A stretch of DNA of 12,187 bases from JAZKIX01 sp040384645 (GCA_040384645.1 JAZKIX010000165.1:1-12187); one strand, 5' to 3'; positions 1 to 7,010 are shown, counted from the first letter of the stretch. The notes: a model not told the origin generated them from the letters alone. Translations and numbers: made by a program.

Positions 1-596
1 CTGGTCGGTGCAAACGGTTGGTACGCTTCATCCACCACGACCAACCCAGTGTCGCCGACCGCTTCGATAATTCGCTCAATCTCATCGGCGCCAAACAGCG
101 TACCAGTCGGATTATTCGGGTAAGCCAGATACACGATGCTAGGCGCATGGGTTGCAATCGCAGCCAGCATAGCTGGCAAATCCAGCGTGAAATCGGCTTG
201 CAAAGGCACGCCGACAAATTCCATCCCCGCCAATTGCGCCGACATTGCATACATTACGAAACCCGGTACCGGCGCCAGCACTTTAGCACCCGGTTTGGCG
301 CAGGCAATCGATAGGATCGAGATCAATTCATCCGAGCCATTGCCGAGCATCACGTCAAAGCCTGCAGGCACACCGAGCTTGGCACAAATGCTGGCTTTCA
401 GGCTTTTGTAGGAGGGCACTGGATAACGGTTCATGGCGACCGCAGCCAGTCGTCGCCCAAGTTCTGGGCGCAAGGATTCTGGCAACAAATACGGGTTTTC
501 CATCGCGTCGAGTTTCACGAAACCAGTGGAATCGGGCACGTGATAAGCGGACAGGGCCAGAATTTCGGGACGAATGATGTGATTGATCAGGGACAT
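1..596 (-). CDS. hisC: Histidinol-phosphate aminotransferase, N-terminal part (runs off left edge)
   Basis: This is a PLP-dependent class I/II aminotransferase that converts imidazole acetol-phosphate and glutamate to histidinol-phosphate in histidine synthesis (cytosolic). About 198 N-terminal residues are present, of a usual total near 350-360. I translated it directly from the minus strand. It shows the HisC-type LDAMENPY segment (about residues 29-36), NGSDE (86-90), the YPNNPTG cofactor-region motif (159-165) and VVVDEAY with the PLP-contacting Asp (about 189). The Schiff-base lysine lies beyond the window. The start is ATG at 596, because an in-frame TGA (the stop of the upstream methyltransferase gene) lies only eight codons before it. 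I see no good Shine-Dalgarno sequence upstream. The 21-bp gap after the methyltransferase stop suggests translation is fed by the upstream gene. The family is certain from the motifs. Assignment to histidine synthesis rests on the motifs plus hisG and hisD upstream. Confidence 0.93.
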   Translation of the reverse strand, partial: MSLINHIIRPEILALSAYHVPDSTGFVKLDAMENPYLLPESLRPELGRRLAAVAMNRYPVPSYKSLKASICAKLGVPAGFDVMLGNGSDELISILSIACAKPGAKVLAPVPGFVMYAMSAQLAGMEFVGVPLQADFTLDLPAMLAAIATHAPSIVYLAYPNNPTGTLFGADEIERIIEAVGDTGLVVVDEAYQPFAPT

Positions 597-617
597 GAGA
601 GTGGAATCTATTGGTGA

Positions 618-1571
618 TCAGAAGGTCAGCGCAGTTTGAGGCAGCTCAACACTTGAATCTGGCCCGGGCTTAGCTAGCCCGGGTTCAGCTGGCGCGGCAA
701 CTTTACTGTGTTTGCTTTTTCTAGGGCGTTTGGGCGTCGCGTTAGCTGGCAATTTGTCGCGTACCGGCTGGGTCGGCTGGTTGCTTGCCTGCGCCAATTG
801 CGCTTCCGGCGCTGCCAGCCGGGCGGCGATGGTCTTGCAATAGTCAGGATTTAATTCAAATCCGACAAATCGCCGACCACAACGTTGTGCCGCTACCGCC
901 GTGGTGCCACTGCCCATGAAAGGATCAAGCACGATGCCACCCACCGGGCAAGAAGCCTTGAGCATGCGCTCGATGATTGCCAAAGGTTTTTGGGTCGGAT
1001 GATCGGCCCGCTCAGCATGTTCCTTGTGCAGGCGCGCCACGCTCCAGACATCTTTCGGATTGAAGCCCAGTTCGAGCCACTTGGCGCCGACAAAAATCGA
1101 ACGCGAACGGGCTTTTTTAGTTTCTTCATCGTAAGGAATGCGGATCGCATCCAGGTCGAAGTAATAGCCTTTTTGCTTGACGAAAAAGCCGACCGTATCA
1201 TGCACCGAGGTATAACTGCGCACGCTGCCACCCATCGACGGTACGCGCCGATCCCAGATAATTTCATTGATCATGCTCATGCGTTGCTTGAGCATCACAA
1301 ACACTTCCGGCGAATAACGCCAGGTCAAAAATATGTACAGGCTGCCGGTGCTTTTCAACTTGGGCAGAGCGGCATCGATCCACTGCGCCATCCAGCGCAG
1401 ATATTCAGCGGTAGCTTGCTTGTCGGAATCGTTGCCATAATCCTTGCCCAATCCATAAGGCGGGTCGGCCAGGATCAGGTCGACCGAATCATCTGGAATA
1501 CGTGCCAAGCCGAGCAAGGCGTCTTCGCAGAACACCCGGTTAATCCAACCATTGGCCTCAGCCGTTTTCAT
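618..1571 (-). CDS. Solitary site-specific DNA methyltransferase (beta class, N6-adenine or N4-cytosine)
   Basis: This gene encodes a 317-residue SAM-dependent amino-methyltransferase. The catalytic motif IV DPPY is at residues 36-39. HPTQKP is at 191-196, and the SAM-binding motif I DPFMGSG is at 216-222, followed by FVGFELNPDY (235-244). Motif IV before motif I defines the beta class, as in CcrM, YhdJ and many solitary adenine methyltransferases. Target recognition probably lies in residues 85-190. Residues from about 252 onward form an Ala/Pro/Lys-rich, probably disordered basic tail. The ATG overlaps the hisD stop as ATGA (1568-1571), and GGAG lies 11 nt upstream inside hisD, which supports this start and translational coupling. 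No restriction endonuclease or specificity gene is in view, so it appears to be an orphan enzyme. Its place between hisD and hisC is unusual for a histidine operon. The recognition sequence cannot be read from the protein. DPPY is commonest in adenine methyltransferases, but cytosine N4 is not excluded. Confidence 0.92.
   Translation of the reverse strand: MKTAEANGWINRVFCEDALLGLARIPDDSVDLILADPPYGLGKDYGNDSDKQATAEYLRWMAQWIDAALPKLKSTGSLYIFLTWRYSPEVFVMLKQRMSMINEIIWDRRVPSMGGSVRSYTSVHDTVGFFVKQKGYYFDLDAIRIPYDEETKKARSRSIFVGAKWLELGFNPKDVWSVARLHKEHAERADHPTQKPLAIIERMLKASCPVGGIVLDPFMGSGTTAVAAQRCGRRFVGFELNPDYCKTIAARLAAPEAQLAQASNQPTQPVRDKLPANATPKRPRKSKHSKVAAPAEPGLAKPGPDSSVELPQTALTF
663..683 (-). repeat. 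Strong GC-rich hairpin inside the 3' end of the methyltransferase gene
   Basis: On the minus strand CCCGGGCT pairs perfectly with AGCCCGGG across a 5-nt AGCTA loop. The structure encodes the PGLAKPG part of the protein's tail. It lies about 45 nt before the methyltransferase stop and about 67 nt before hisC. No T-run follows, so it is not a canonical intrinsic terminator. It could act as an mRNA stability or pausing element, or simply reflect GC-rich repeated Pro-Gly codons. Confidence 0.6.
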
Positions 1572-2881
1572 TTCAGGCGCAACTCCGCCGAACGGGCATG
1601 CGCTTGCAGACCTTCGCCATACGCCAGTTCAGCCGCGATCTTGCCCAGTGTCTGGGCGCCAGCCTGGCTGACATGAATCATGCTGGAACGCTTTTGAAAG
1701 TCATACACGCCTAACGGAGACGAAAAACGCGCGGTGCGGGAAGTCGGCAAAACATGGTTGGGCCCGGCGCAATAATCGCCCAGCGATTCGGATGAAAAAC
1801 GTCCCAGGAACATGGCGCCGGCATGGCGAATCTGGTCGGCCCATTGTTGCGGATTTTCGGCAGAAATTTCGACGTGCTCGGCTGCAATCAGGTTGGCAAT
1901 CTCACAAGCTTGCGCCATATCGCGCACCAATATCATGGCGCCGCGATTGACCAGCGAGGTGCGGATCACCTCGGCGCGCGACATGTCCGGCAACAGTCTG
2001 TCGATGCTGGCGGCGACCTGTTCGATATATGCCGGATCCGGGCAGAGCAAAATCGATTGCGCCAGTTCGTCGTGTTCGGCTTGCGAAAACAAGTCCATCG
2101 CGACCCAGTCCGGATCGGTCGTGCCGTCGCAAATCACCAGAATTTCGGAAGGACCGGCGATCATGTCGATGCCGACGGTGCCGAATACGCGGCGCTTGGC
2201 AGCAGCCACATAGGCGTTGCCGGGACCGACGATTTTATCGACTTGCGGAATGGTTTCAGTACCGTAGGCCAGCGCCGCCACTGCTTGCGCGCCGCCGATG
2301 GTGAAGACCCGATCAACGCCGGCAATCACGGCGGCGGCTAGCACCAGTGGATTTTTCACACCGTTGGGCGTGGGCACGACCATGATCACTTCTTGCACGC
2401 CGGCCACCTTAGCCGGCACCGCGTTCATCAAGACTGAAGAGGGATAAGCGGCCTTGCCGCCGGGGACGTAAATGCCGACCCGATCCAGCGGCGTGACCTT
2501 TTGCCCGAGTACCGTACCGTCGGCTTCGGTATAACTAAAACCGGCCGAGCCGCATTCGATTTTCTGGCGCTCGTGATAGGCGCGCACCCGGTCGCAGGCA
2601 GTTTGCAAGGCGTGGCGCTGCGCTGGCGGCAAATTGTCCAGCGCGGCCTGCATTTCGCTGCGCGACAACTCTAGCGCGGCAACATTGCTGGCACCCAAAT
2701 GTTCGAACTTGTTGGTGGCGTCGAGCAGAGCGGCATCGCCGCGTGTTTTGACATCGGCCAGGATTTGCGCGACCACGGTCTCGATGGCGGCGTCTTCGCC
2801 AGCTTCAAATGCCAGCACGGCGGCTAGTTGCGCCTTGAAATAAGGCTGGCTGGCATTGAGCTTACGGATTTTTATCGACAT
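1568..2881 (-). CDS. hisD: Histidinol dehydrogenase
   Basis: HisD is a zinc enzyme that oxidises L-histidinol to L-histidine in two NAD-dependent steps, the last steps of histidine synthesis. From ATG 2881 the protein is 437 residues, the normal family length. Zinc ligands are visible by family comparison: Gln267 and His270 (FSQAEHDE), Asp369 (LGDYCAGPNH) and His428 (LQAHARS). The catalytic pair is Glu335-His336 (AEHVEIS). The long signature around IVGPGNAYVAAAKR to AGPSEIL covers about 217-246. The reading frame stays open upstream to an ATG at 2968, which would add 29 residues (MPIPLSFIG...) unlike the family. I prefer 2881, which has GAG about 7 nt upstream and yields the canonical MSIKIRKLN start. 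The gene ends in TGA overlapping the downstream methyltransferase ATG by 4 nt. hisG lies 122 bp upstream. Confidence 0.96.
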   Translation of the reverse strand: MSIKIRKLNASQPYFKAQLAAVLAFEAGEDAAIETVVAQILADVKTRGDAALLDATNKFEHLGASNVAALELSRSEMQAALDNLPPAQRHALQTACDRVRAYHERQKIECGSAGFSYTEADGTVLGQKVTPLDRVGIYVPGGKAAYPSSVLMNAVPAKVAGVQEVIMVVPTPNGVKNPLVLAAAVIAGVDRVFTIGGAQAVAALAYGTETIPQVDKIVGPGNAYVAAAKRRVFGTVGIDMIAGPSEILVICDGTTDPDWVAMDLFSQAEHDELAQSILLCPDPAYIEQVAASIDRLLPDMSRAEVIRTSLVNRGAMILVRDMAQACEIANLIAAEHVEISAENPQQWADQIRHAGAMFLGRFSSESLGDYCAGPNHVLPTSRTARFSSPLGVYDFQKRSSMIHVSQAGAQTLGKIAAELAYGEGLQAHARSAELRLK

Positions 2882-3003
2882 GATTTTCTCAACTTCAGTG
2901 CTTTTAAGGTAAAAATATACTGGTGGCAGTATTAAATTTCGCCCAATGAAACTGAGCGGGATAGGCATTGTTTTGCCATATACCCCCGTTATTTACGTGA
3001 ACA
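2882..3003 (-). other. hisG-hisD intergenic region with a small stem-loop
   Basis: These 122 bp are AT-rich compared with the flanking genes. On the minus strand CGCTCA (2953-2958) can pair with TGGGCG (2940-2945), with one G-T pair, across a 7-nt loop. No T-run follows, so it is not an intrinsic terminator. There is no histidine-codon-rich leader peptide, so classical his attenuation is not supported. I found no convincing promoter. The in-frame upward extension of hisD runs through most of this stretch. Confidence 0.4.
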
Positions 3004-3684
3004 CTAACCCGCCTTGCTGGCCTTTTCAATCGCTTCCAGAATCGGTTGCAGACGCTCGCGTTTCAGTTTCAACGCTGCCTGATTGACGACCAGCCGCGAT
3101 GAAATTTCCATGATGTGTTCGATCTCGACCAGATTATTGGCGCGCAAGGTACTGCCGGTGCTGACCAGATCGACGATCGCGTCGGACAAACCAACCAGCG
3201 GCGCTAGTTCCATCGAGCCATACAGCTTGATCAAATCCACATGCACACCCTTGGCGGCGAAATGCTCGCGCGCAATTTGCACGTATTTGGTGGCGATCCG
3301 CAAGCGCGCGCCCTGCCGCACTGCGCTGGCGTAGTCGAAGCCGGTTTGCACCGCAACCGACATGCGGCATTTGGCAATATTCAAGTCGATAGGCTGGTAC
3401 AAACCTTCGCCGCCATGTTCCAGCAACACGTCCTTGCCAGCCACGCCAAAATCAGCAGCACCGTACTGGACATAGGTCGGCACGTCGGAGGCGCGCACGA
3501 TGATGACGCGCACATTGGGATCATTGGTCGGCAAGATCAGCTTGCGCGAGGTCTCGGGATTTTCAGTCACGACAATGCCGGCAGCTTCCAGCAGCGGCAG
3601 GGTTTCTTCAAAGATGCGCCCTTTCGAGAGCGCCAGAATCAGTTGCGTGTTCATTGGAGCATTGGCTGTCATCACGGCTGCCAT
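3004..3684 (-). CDS. hisG: ATP phosphoribosyltransferase, short form (HisG-S)
   Basis: HisG catalyses the first committed step of histidine synthesis: ATP plus PRPP gives phosphoribosyl-ATP. From ATG 3684 the product is 226 residues. That matches the short form, which lacks the C-terminal regulatory domain and by family knowledge needs the HisZ subunit; no hisZ is in the window. Visible features are LALSKGRIFEETLP (about 17-30), the periplasmic-binding-protein-like GAADFGVAGKDVLLEH (75-90), and the PRPP-binding loop VDLVSTGSTL (171-180). The start is uncertain. GTG 3687 overlaps the murA stop as GTGA, and ATG 3684 overlaps it as TGATG. ATG 3654 gives the more family-typical MNTQLILALSKG start (216 residues) but has no visible Shine-Dalgarno sequence. 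I chose 3684 because GGTGAAG lies just upstream and coupling to murA is likely. The stop is TAG. Confidence 0.95.
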   Translation of the reverse strand: MAAVMTANAPMNTQLILALSKGRIFEETLPLLEAAGIVVTENPETSRKLILPTNDPNVRVIIVRASDVPTYVQYGAADFGVAGKDVLLEHGGEGLYQPIDLNIAKCRMSVAVQTGFDYASAVRQGARLRIATKYVQIAREHFAAKGVHVDLIKLYGSMELAPLVGLSDAIVDLVSTGSTLRANNLVEIEHIMEISSRLVVNQAALKLKRERLQPILEAIEKASKAG

Positions 3685-4934
3685 CACTTCACCCGCCGGA
3701 TATTGGCGCCGACTGCAGACAACTTCACTTCCATCCGGTCGTAACCGCGGTCGAGGTGATAGATCCGGTCGATCAGGGTCTCGCCCTGCGCTGCCATGCC
3801 GGCGATGACCAACGAAGCGGACGCGCGCAAATCGGTCGCCATGACCGGTGCGCCGACTAATTTATCAACGCCTTTGACGAAAGCGGTATTGCCCGAAATC
3901 TCGATTGCCGCACCCAGCCGGTTCATTTCCTGCACATGCATGAAGCGGTTTTCAAAAATCGTTTCGGTGATCTGGCTGGTGCCGTTGGCGACCGCATTGA
4001 CTGCCATGAATTGCGCCTGCATATCGGTCGGGAAACCCGGATATTCGGTGGTGCGGAAATTGACTGCCTTGGGACGCGACGCCATTTGTACCCGGATCCA
4101 GTCGCCGCCTGAGGTCAAGATGACGCCCATCTCGCGCAATTTATCCATTGCGGAATCGAGAATATCGCTGCGCACATTGCGCAAGGTGACGTCGCCGCCA
4201 ACCGCCGCCACCGCACACAAGAAAGTACCGGTCTCGATGCGGTCGGCGATCACCGCGTGCGATGCGCCGTGCAATTTGTCAACGCCCTGGATCACCAGAC
4301 GGTCGCTGCCGATGCCGTCGATCTTGGCGCCCATTGCGACTAGCAAATTGGCCAGGTCGGTCACTTCCGGCTCGCGCGCGGCGTTTTCCAACACGGTTTC
4401 GCCTTCGGCCAGGGTTGCCGCCATCAGCAAATTCTCGGTACCGGTGACGGTGATCATATCGGTCACGATACGGGTACCTTTGAGGCGCTTGGTACGGGCG
4501 TGGATGTAACCGGCTTCGATTGAAATTTCCGCGCCCAGCGCTTGCAGGCCCTTGATGTGCTGATCGACCGGACGCGAACCGATGGCGCAGCCACCCGGCA
4601 AGGACACCTTGGCTTCGCCAAAACGCGCCACCAGCGGGCCGAGCACCAGAATCGAGGCGCGCATGGTTTTGACCATTTCATATGGCGCTTCGAGCTTGTC
4701 GATAGAGGCACCGTTCAGGGCAACCTTGTGATCGTCTTGCTCAATCTTGACGCCCATCTGGCCCAGCAATTTGAGCATGGTCGCAACGTCTTGCAAATGT
4801 GGCACATTCGACAATTGCAGCGTATCAGCCGTCAACAGGCTGGCACACAGGATCGGCAAAGCCGCATTCTTGGCACCGGATATGGTGATATCGCCAGATA
4901 GCCGGGTACCGCCGCTGATGAGTAATTTATCCAT
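3684..4934 (-). CDS. murA: UDP-N-acetylglucosamine 1-carboxyvinyltransferase
   Basis: MurA transfers enolpyruvate from PEP to UDP-GlcNAc, the first committed step of peptidoglycan synthesis, in the cytosol; it is the fosfomycin target. The 416-residue length is typical. Key residues visible by family comparison are Lys22 (GAKNA), the catalytic and fosfomycin-reactive Cys116 in PGGCAIGSRPVDQH (113-126), Asp304 in EYPGFPTDMQAQ (297-308), and the arginines of HLDRGYDRMEVK (393-404). The Cys is present rather than the Asp of naturally fosfomycin-resistant MurA variants. The ATG shares one base with the ibaG stop (TAATG at 4932-4936) and the TGA overlaps the hisG start, so the gene is probably translated in coupling with both neighbours. 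The ibaG-murA pairing is the same as in E. coli. Confidence 0.97.
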   Translation of the reverse strand: MDKLLISGGTRLSGDITISGAKNAALPILCASLLTADTLQLSNVPHLQDVATMLKLLGQMGVKIEQDDHKVALNGASIDKLEAPYEMVKTMRASILVLGPLVARFGEAKVSLPGGCAIGSRPVDQHIKGLQALGAEISIEAGYIHARTKRLKGTRIVTDMITVTGTENLLMAATLAEGETVLENAAREPEVTDLANLLVAMGAKIDGIGSDRLVIQGVDKLHGASHAVIADRIETGTFLCAVAAVGGDVTLRNVRSDILDSAMDKLREMGVILTSGGDWIRVQMASRPKAVNFRTTEYPGFPTDMQAQFMAVNAVANGTSQITETIFENRFMHVQEMNRLGAAIEISGNTAFVKGVDKLVGAPVMATDLRASASLVIAGMAAQGETLIDRIYHLDRGYDRMEVKLSAVGANIRRVK

Positions 4935-5167
4935 TATTGAAACTCTTCCGGTGTCAGCGTTTTCATCGACAAGGCATGGATTTCTTCCCGCATGCGGTCG
5001 CCCAACACCGCGTACACCATTTGGTGGCGTGCAATCGGACGCTTGCCGGCGAAGGCGGATGAAACGATCACCGCATTGAAATGCTGACCGTCGCCGTCAA
5101 CTTCCAGATGGATGCAATCGAGACCAGCGGCGATATAGCCTTTGATAAGTTCTGGAGTAGTAGACAC
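4934..5167 (-). CDS. ibaG: BolA-family protein IbaG (YrbA-like)
   Basis: This is a 77-residue BolA-fold protein. BolA proteins pair with monothiol glutaredoxins and help handle [2Fe-2S] clusters; IbaG in E. coli is linked to acid stress. The family pattern is clear: VDGDGQHFNAVIVSSAF (about 23-39), then KRPIARHQMVYAVLG (42-56) and EIHALSMKTLTPEEF (62-76). The invariant His64 of the IHALS motif is the expected cluster ligand. The start is GTG at 5167, supported by AGGA with 6-nt spacing. It ends in TAA, whose last A begins the murA ATG. The position directly before murA matches the E. coli mla-ibaG-murA order, which favours IbaG over BolA itself. Its exact role in this organism is inferred. 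Confidence 0.92.
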   Translation of the reverse strand: MSTTPELIKGYIAAGLDCIHLEVDGDGQHFNAVIVSSAFAGKRPIARHQMVYAVLGDRMREEIHALSMKTLTPEEFQ

Positions 5168-5173
5168 GGTTTT

Positions 5174-5177
5174 TCCT
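5174..5177 (-). promoter_or_regulatory. Shine-Dalgarno sequence fixing the GTG start of ibaG
   Basis: AGGA on the minus strand, 6 nt before GTG 5167, decides for a GTG start. No upstream or nearby ATG in this frame has such a site. The surrounding 75-bp gap after the permease gene is AT-rich and shows no convincing terminator or promoter. Confidence 0.6.
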
Positions 5178-5242
5178 AAATACCTGTTAATGGATGAAAA
5201 ATAGGGCTAAAAAAGTGAAATTGTCGTTGGCAAAGAATAAGG

Positions 5243-6007
5243 TCAATGACGCAACTTATAACCGCTGCGCAACATCTGGATGGCCACACCATGCAATGCC
5301 AGCAAGAATCCCAGCACGACCGACAAGCTGATCCATGGATTGATATCGGCCTGACCGAAAAAACCGTAGCGAAAGCCGTCAATCATATAAAAAAATGGGT
5401 TGAAATGCGATACCGCTTGCCAGAACGAAGGCAGCGAATGGATCGAATAGAACACGCCAGACAAAAAAGTCGCCGGCATGATCAGGAAATTCTGGAATGC
5501 CGCCAACTGGTCGAATTTGTCAGCCCAAATGCCTGCGATCAATCCCAGCACACCCAGCGTCGCCGCGCCCAACAGAGCAAAGACCACAATCCATAGCGGC
5601 GCCACAAACGACAGATCGGCAAACCAGATCGTAATAAGAAAAACACCCAAGCCAACTGCCAATCCGCGCACTAGGGACGCCAATACGTAGCCGTAAAAAA
5701 ATTCCCAATGCGACAGCGGCGTCAGCAAAACGAATACCAGATTGCCGGTGATCTTGGACTGGATCAGCGACGAGGAAGCATTGGCGAAGGCATTTTGCAG
5801 CACGCTCATCATGACCAGGCCAGGAATCAGGAAGGCGGTATAACGCACGCCGGCGACTTCTACCCGTCCTTCCAGCACGTGGCCGAAAATGAGCAAATAC
5901 ATCATGGAAGTGAGCACCGGTGCTGCGATGGTTTGGGTTGCGACCTTCCAGAAGCGTAGAATTTCTTTATAGAACAGGGTCTTAAAACCCTTGGGAATCA
6001 AGTTCAT
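5243..6007 (-). CDS. ABC-2 type transporter permease (YadH-like)
   Basis: This is a 254-residue integral inner-membrane permease of the ABC-2 family, most like E. coli YadH. It should form a dimer that works with the ATPase encoded just upstream. About six hydrophobic segments are visible (roughly 24-41, 57-75, 105-128, 136-160, 170-190 and 226-246). The ABC-2 signature HFNPFFYMIDGFRYGFFG is at 201-218, after the typical FLSGVFYSIHSLPSFWQ (181-197). The start is ATG 6007, overlapping the ATPase stop as ATGA (6004-6007). The frame is open much further upstream, but that extension (to 6349) lies within the ATPase gene and is Arg-rich, unlike a permease. The substrate is unknown: YadGH itself lacks a settled one. 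Location beside mla and murA genes suggests an envelope substrate, which is inference only. Confidence 0.92.
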   Translation of the reverse strand: MNLIPKGFKTLFYKEILRFWKVATQTIAAPVLTSMMYLLIFGHVLEGRVEVAGVRYTAFLIPGLVMMSVLQNAFANASSSLIQSKITGNLVFVLLTPLSHWEFFYGYVLASLVRGLAVGLGVFLITIWFADLSFVAPLWIVVFALLGAATLGVLGLIAGIWADKFDQLAAFQNFLIMPATFLSGVFYSIHSLPSFWQAVSHFNPFFYMIDGFRYGFFGQADINPWISLSVVLGFLLALHGVAIQMLRSGYKLRH

Positions 6008-6942
6008 TGCAGGCTCCGATCCATGATTTGCATGAACACATCTTCCAGGTCGGCTTGCTGTAAATGCATTTCGTCGATGCTTAATCCGTGCTGACGCAAG
6101 CTCGCAAGAATTTGCTCGACTTCGGCGTATTCGGTCACGCGCAAAGTAAATTTGGCGCTGGACGGCGCGGCATCGGTTTCGGCATCGATATGCGACAGCA
6201 ACGGCTTCAGACTGTTTGGCAATTGCGCCGGTTGTTGCCCTTGCGACAAGCGCAATACCAGTTGAGAACCTGATATCCGCTTGATGAGGGCAGCGGTGGT
6301 ATCGAGCGCCACCACTTTGCCGTTTTGCAACATGGCAATCCGATTGCACATGGCTTGCGCTTCTTCCAGGTAATGCGTGGTCAATACCACCGTGTGTCCT
6401 TCTTTATTGAGGCGCGCAATGAATTTCCACAGCGTTTGGCGCAATTCCACATCGACCCCGGCAGTCGGTTCATCCAGCACAATGACCGGCGGCTTGTGTA
6501 CCAGCGCCTGTGCCACCAGGACACGGCGCTTCATGCCGCCGGACAAGGCCCGCATATTGACGTCGGCCTTGCTAGTCAGATCGAGGTGATGCATGACTTC
6601 ATCGATCCAAGCATCGTTATTGGATAGGCCGAAATAGCCGGATTGAAGGCGCAAGGTTTCGCGCACGGTAAAAAACGGGTCGAACACTAATTCTTGCGGC
6701 ACGACACCGATCTGCTTACGGGCGGCACGAAATTGACTGACAACATCGTGGCCGCGGATATGCACGCTGCCGGCATCGGCACGATTGAGGCCGGCGATTA
6801 TTGAGATAAGGGTAGTTTTGCCGGCGCCATTGGGACCGAGCAATCCAAAAAATTCGCCTTCTTCAATCGATAGCGAAACCCGATCCAAGGCCTTCAGGGA
6901 CTTGTAACTTTTTTCGATATTGTTAATTTGGATGGCTGTCAT
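6004..6942 (-). CDS. ABC transporter ATP-binding protein (YadG-like)
   Basis: This 312-residue ATPase should power the permease that follows. Motifs: Walker A GPNGAGKTT (36-44), Q-loop Gln83 (VVPQE), ABC signature LSGGMKRR (133-140), Walker B VIVLDEPT (153-160) and switch His190 (TTHYLEEA). A C-terminal domain of about 100 residues follows, as in ABC-2 exporter ATPases. YadG of E. coli is about 308 residues. I chose ATG 6942 (MTAIQINNIEKSY) because the ABC domain starts there. The open frame continues to a TTG at 7056, but the extra residues do not resemble the family. No strong Shine-Dalgarno precedes the ATG. A TATAAT with A-tracts upstream suggests the pair has its own promoter. Its stop overlaps the permease start by 4 nt. 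Confidence 0.93.
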   Translation of the reverse strand: MTAIQINNIEKSYKSLKALDRVSLSIEEGEFFGLLGPNGAGKTTLISIIAGLNRADAGSVHIRGHDVVSQFRAARKQIGVVPQELVFDPFFTVRETLRLQSGYFGLSNNDAWIDEVMHHLDLTSKADVNMRALSGGMKRRVLVAQALVHKPPVIVLDEPTAGVDVELRQTLWKFIARLNKEGHTVVLTTHYLEEAQAMCNRIAMLQNGKVVALDTTAALIKRISGSQLVLRLSQGQQPAQLPNSLKPLLSHIDAETDAAPSSAKFTLRVTEYAEVEQILASLRQHGLSIDEMHLQQADLEDVFMQIMDRSLQ

Positions 6943-7010
6943 GCTGTCAGAAATTTTTGGGAGAGAACCCGGCGTCAGCCTCGCAGTGTTGCAAAGTGAA
7001 CCGTTGGCGA

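Noticed and set aside
663..683. GC hairpin considered as a terminator between the methyltransferase and hisC
   Set aside because: No T-run follows and it lies inside the coding sequence, so it is kept only as a structural observation.
885..1676. 263-residue open frame on the plus strand, opposite the methyltransferase and the end of hisD
   Set aside because: It is antisense to a gene with intact catalytic motifs. Its composition is rich in Arg and His, with no recognisable domain, as expected for a shadow frame in GC-rich DNA.
2882..3003. Histidine attenuator or leader peptide before hisD
   Set aside because: No run of His codons and no terminator/antiterminator pair with a T-run is present.
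3796..4509. 237-residue open frame on the plus strand, opposite murA
   Set aside because: murA is unambiguous here. The antisense product is Ser/Arg/Pro-rich, with no motif or ribosome-binding site seen.
6008..6349. Long N-terminal extension of the ABC-2 permease frame
   Set aside because: It lies entirely within the ATPase gene and is Arg-rich. The family start at ATG 6007 with an ATGA overlap explains the permease fully.
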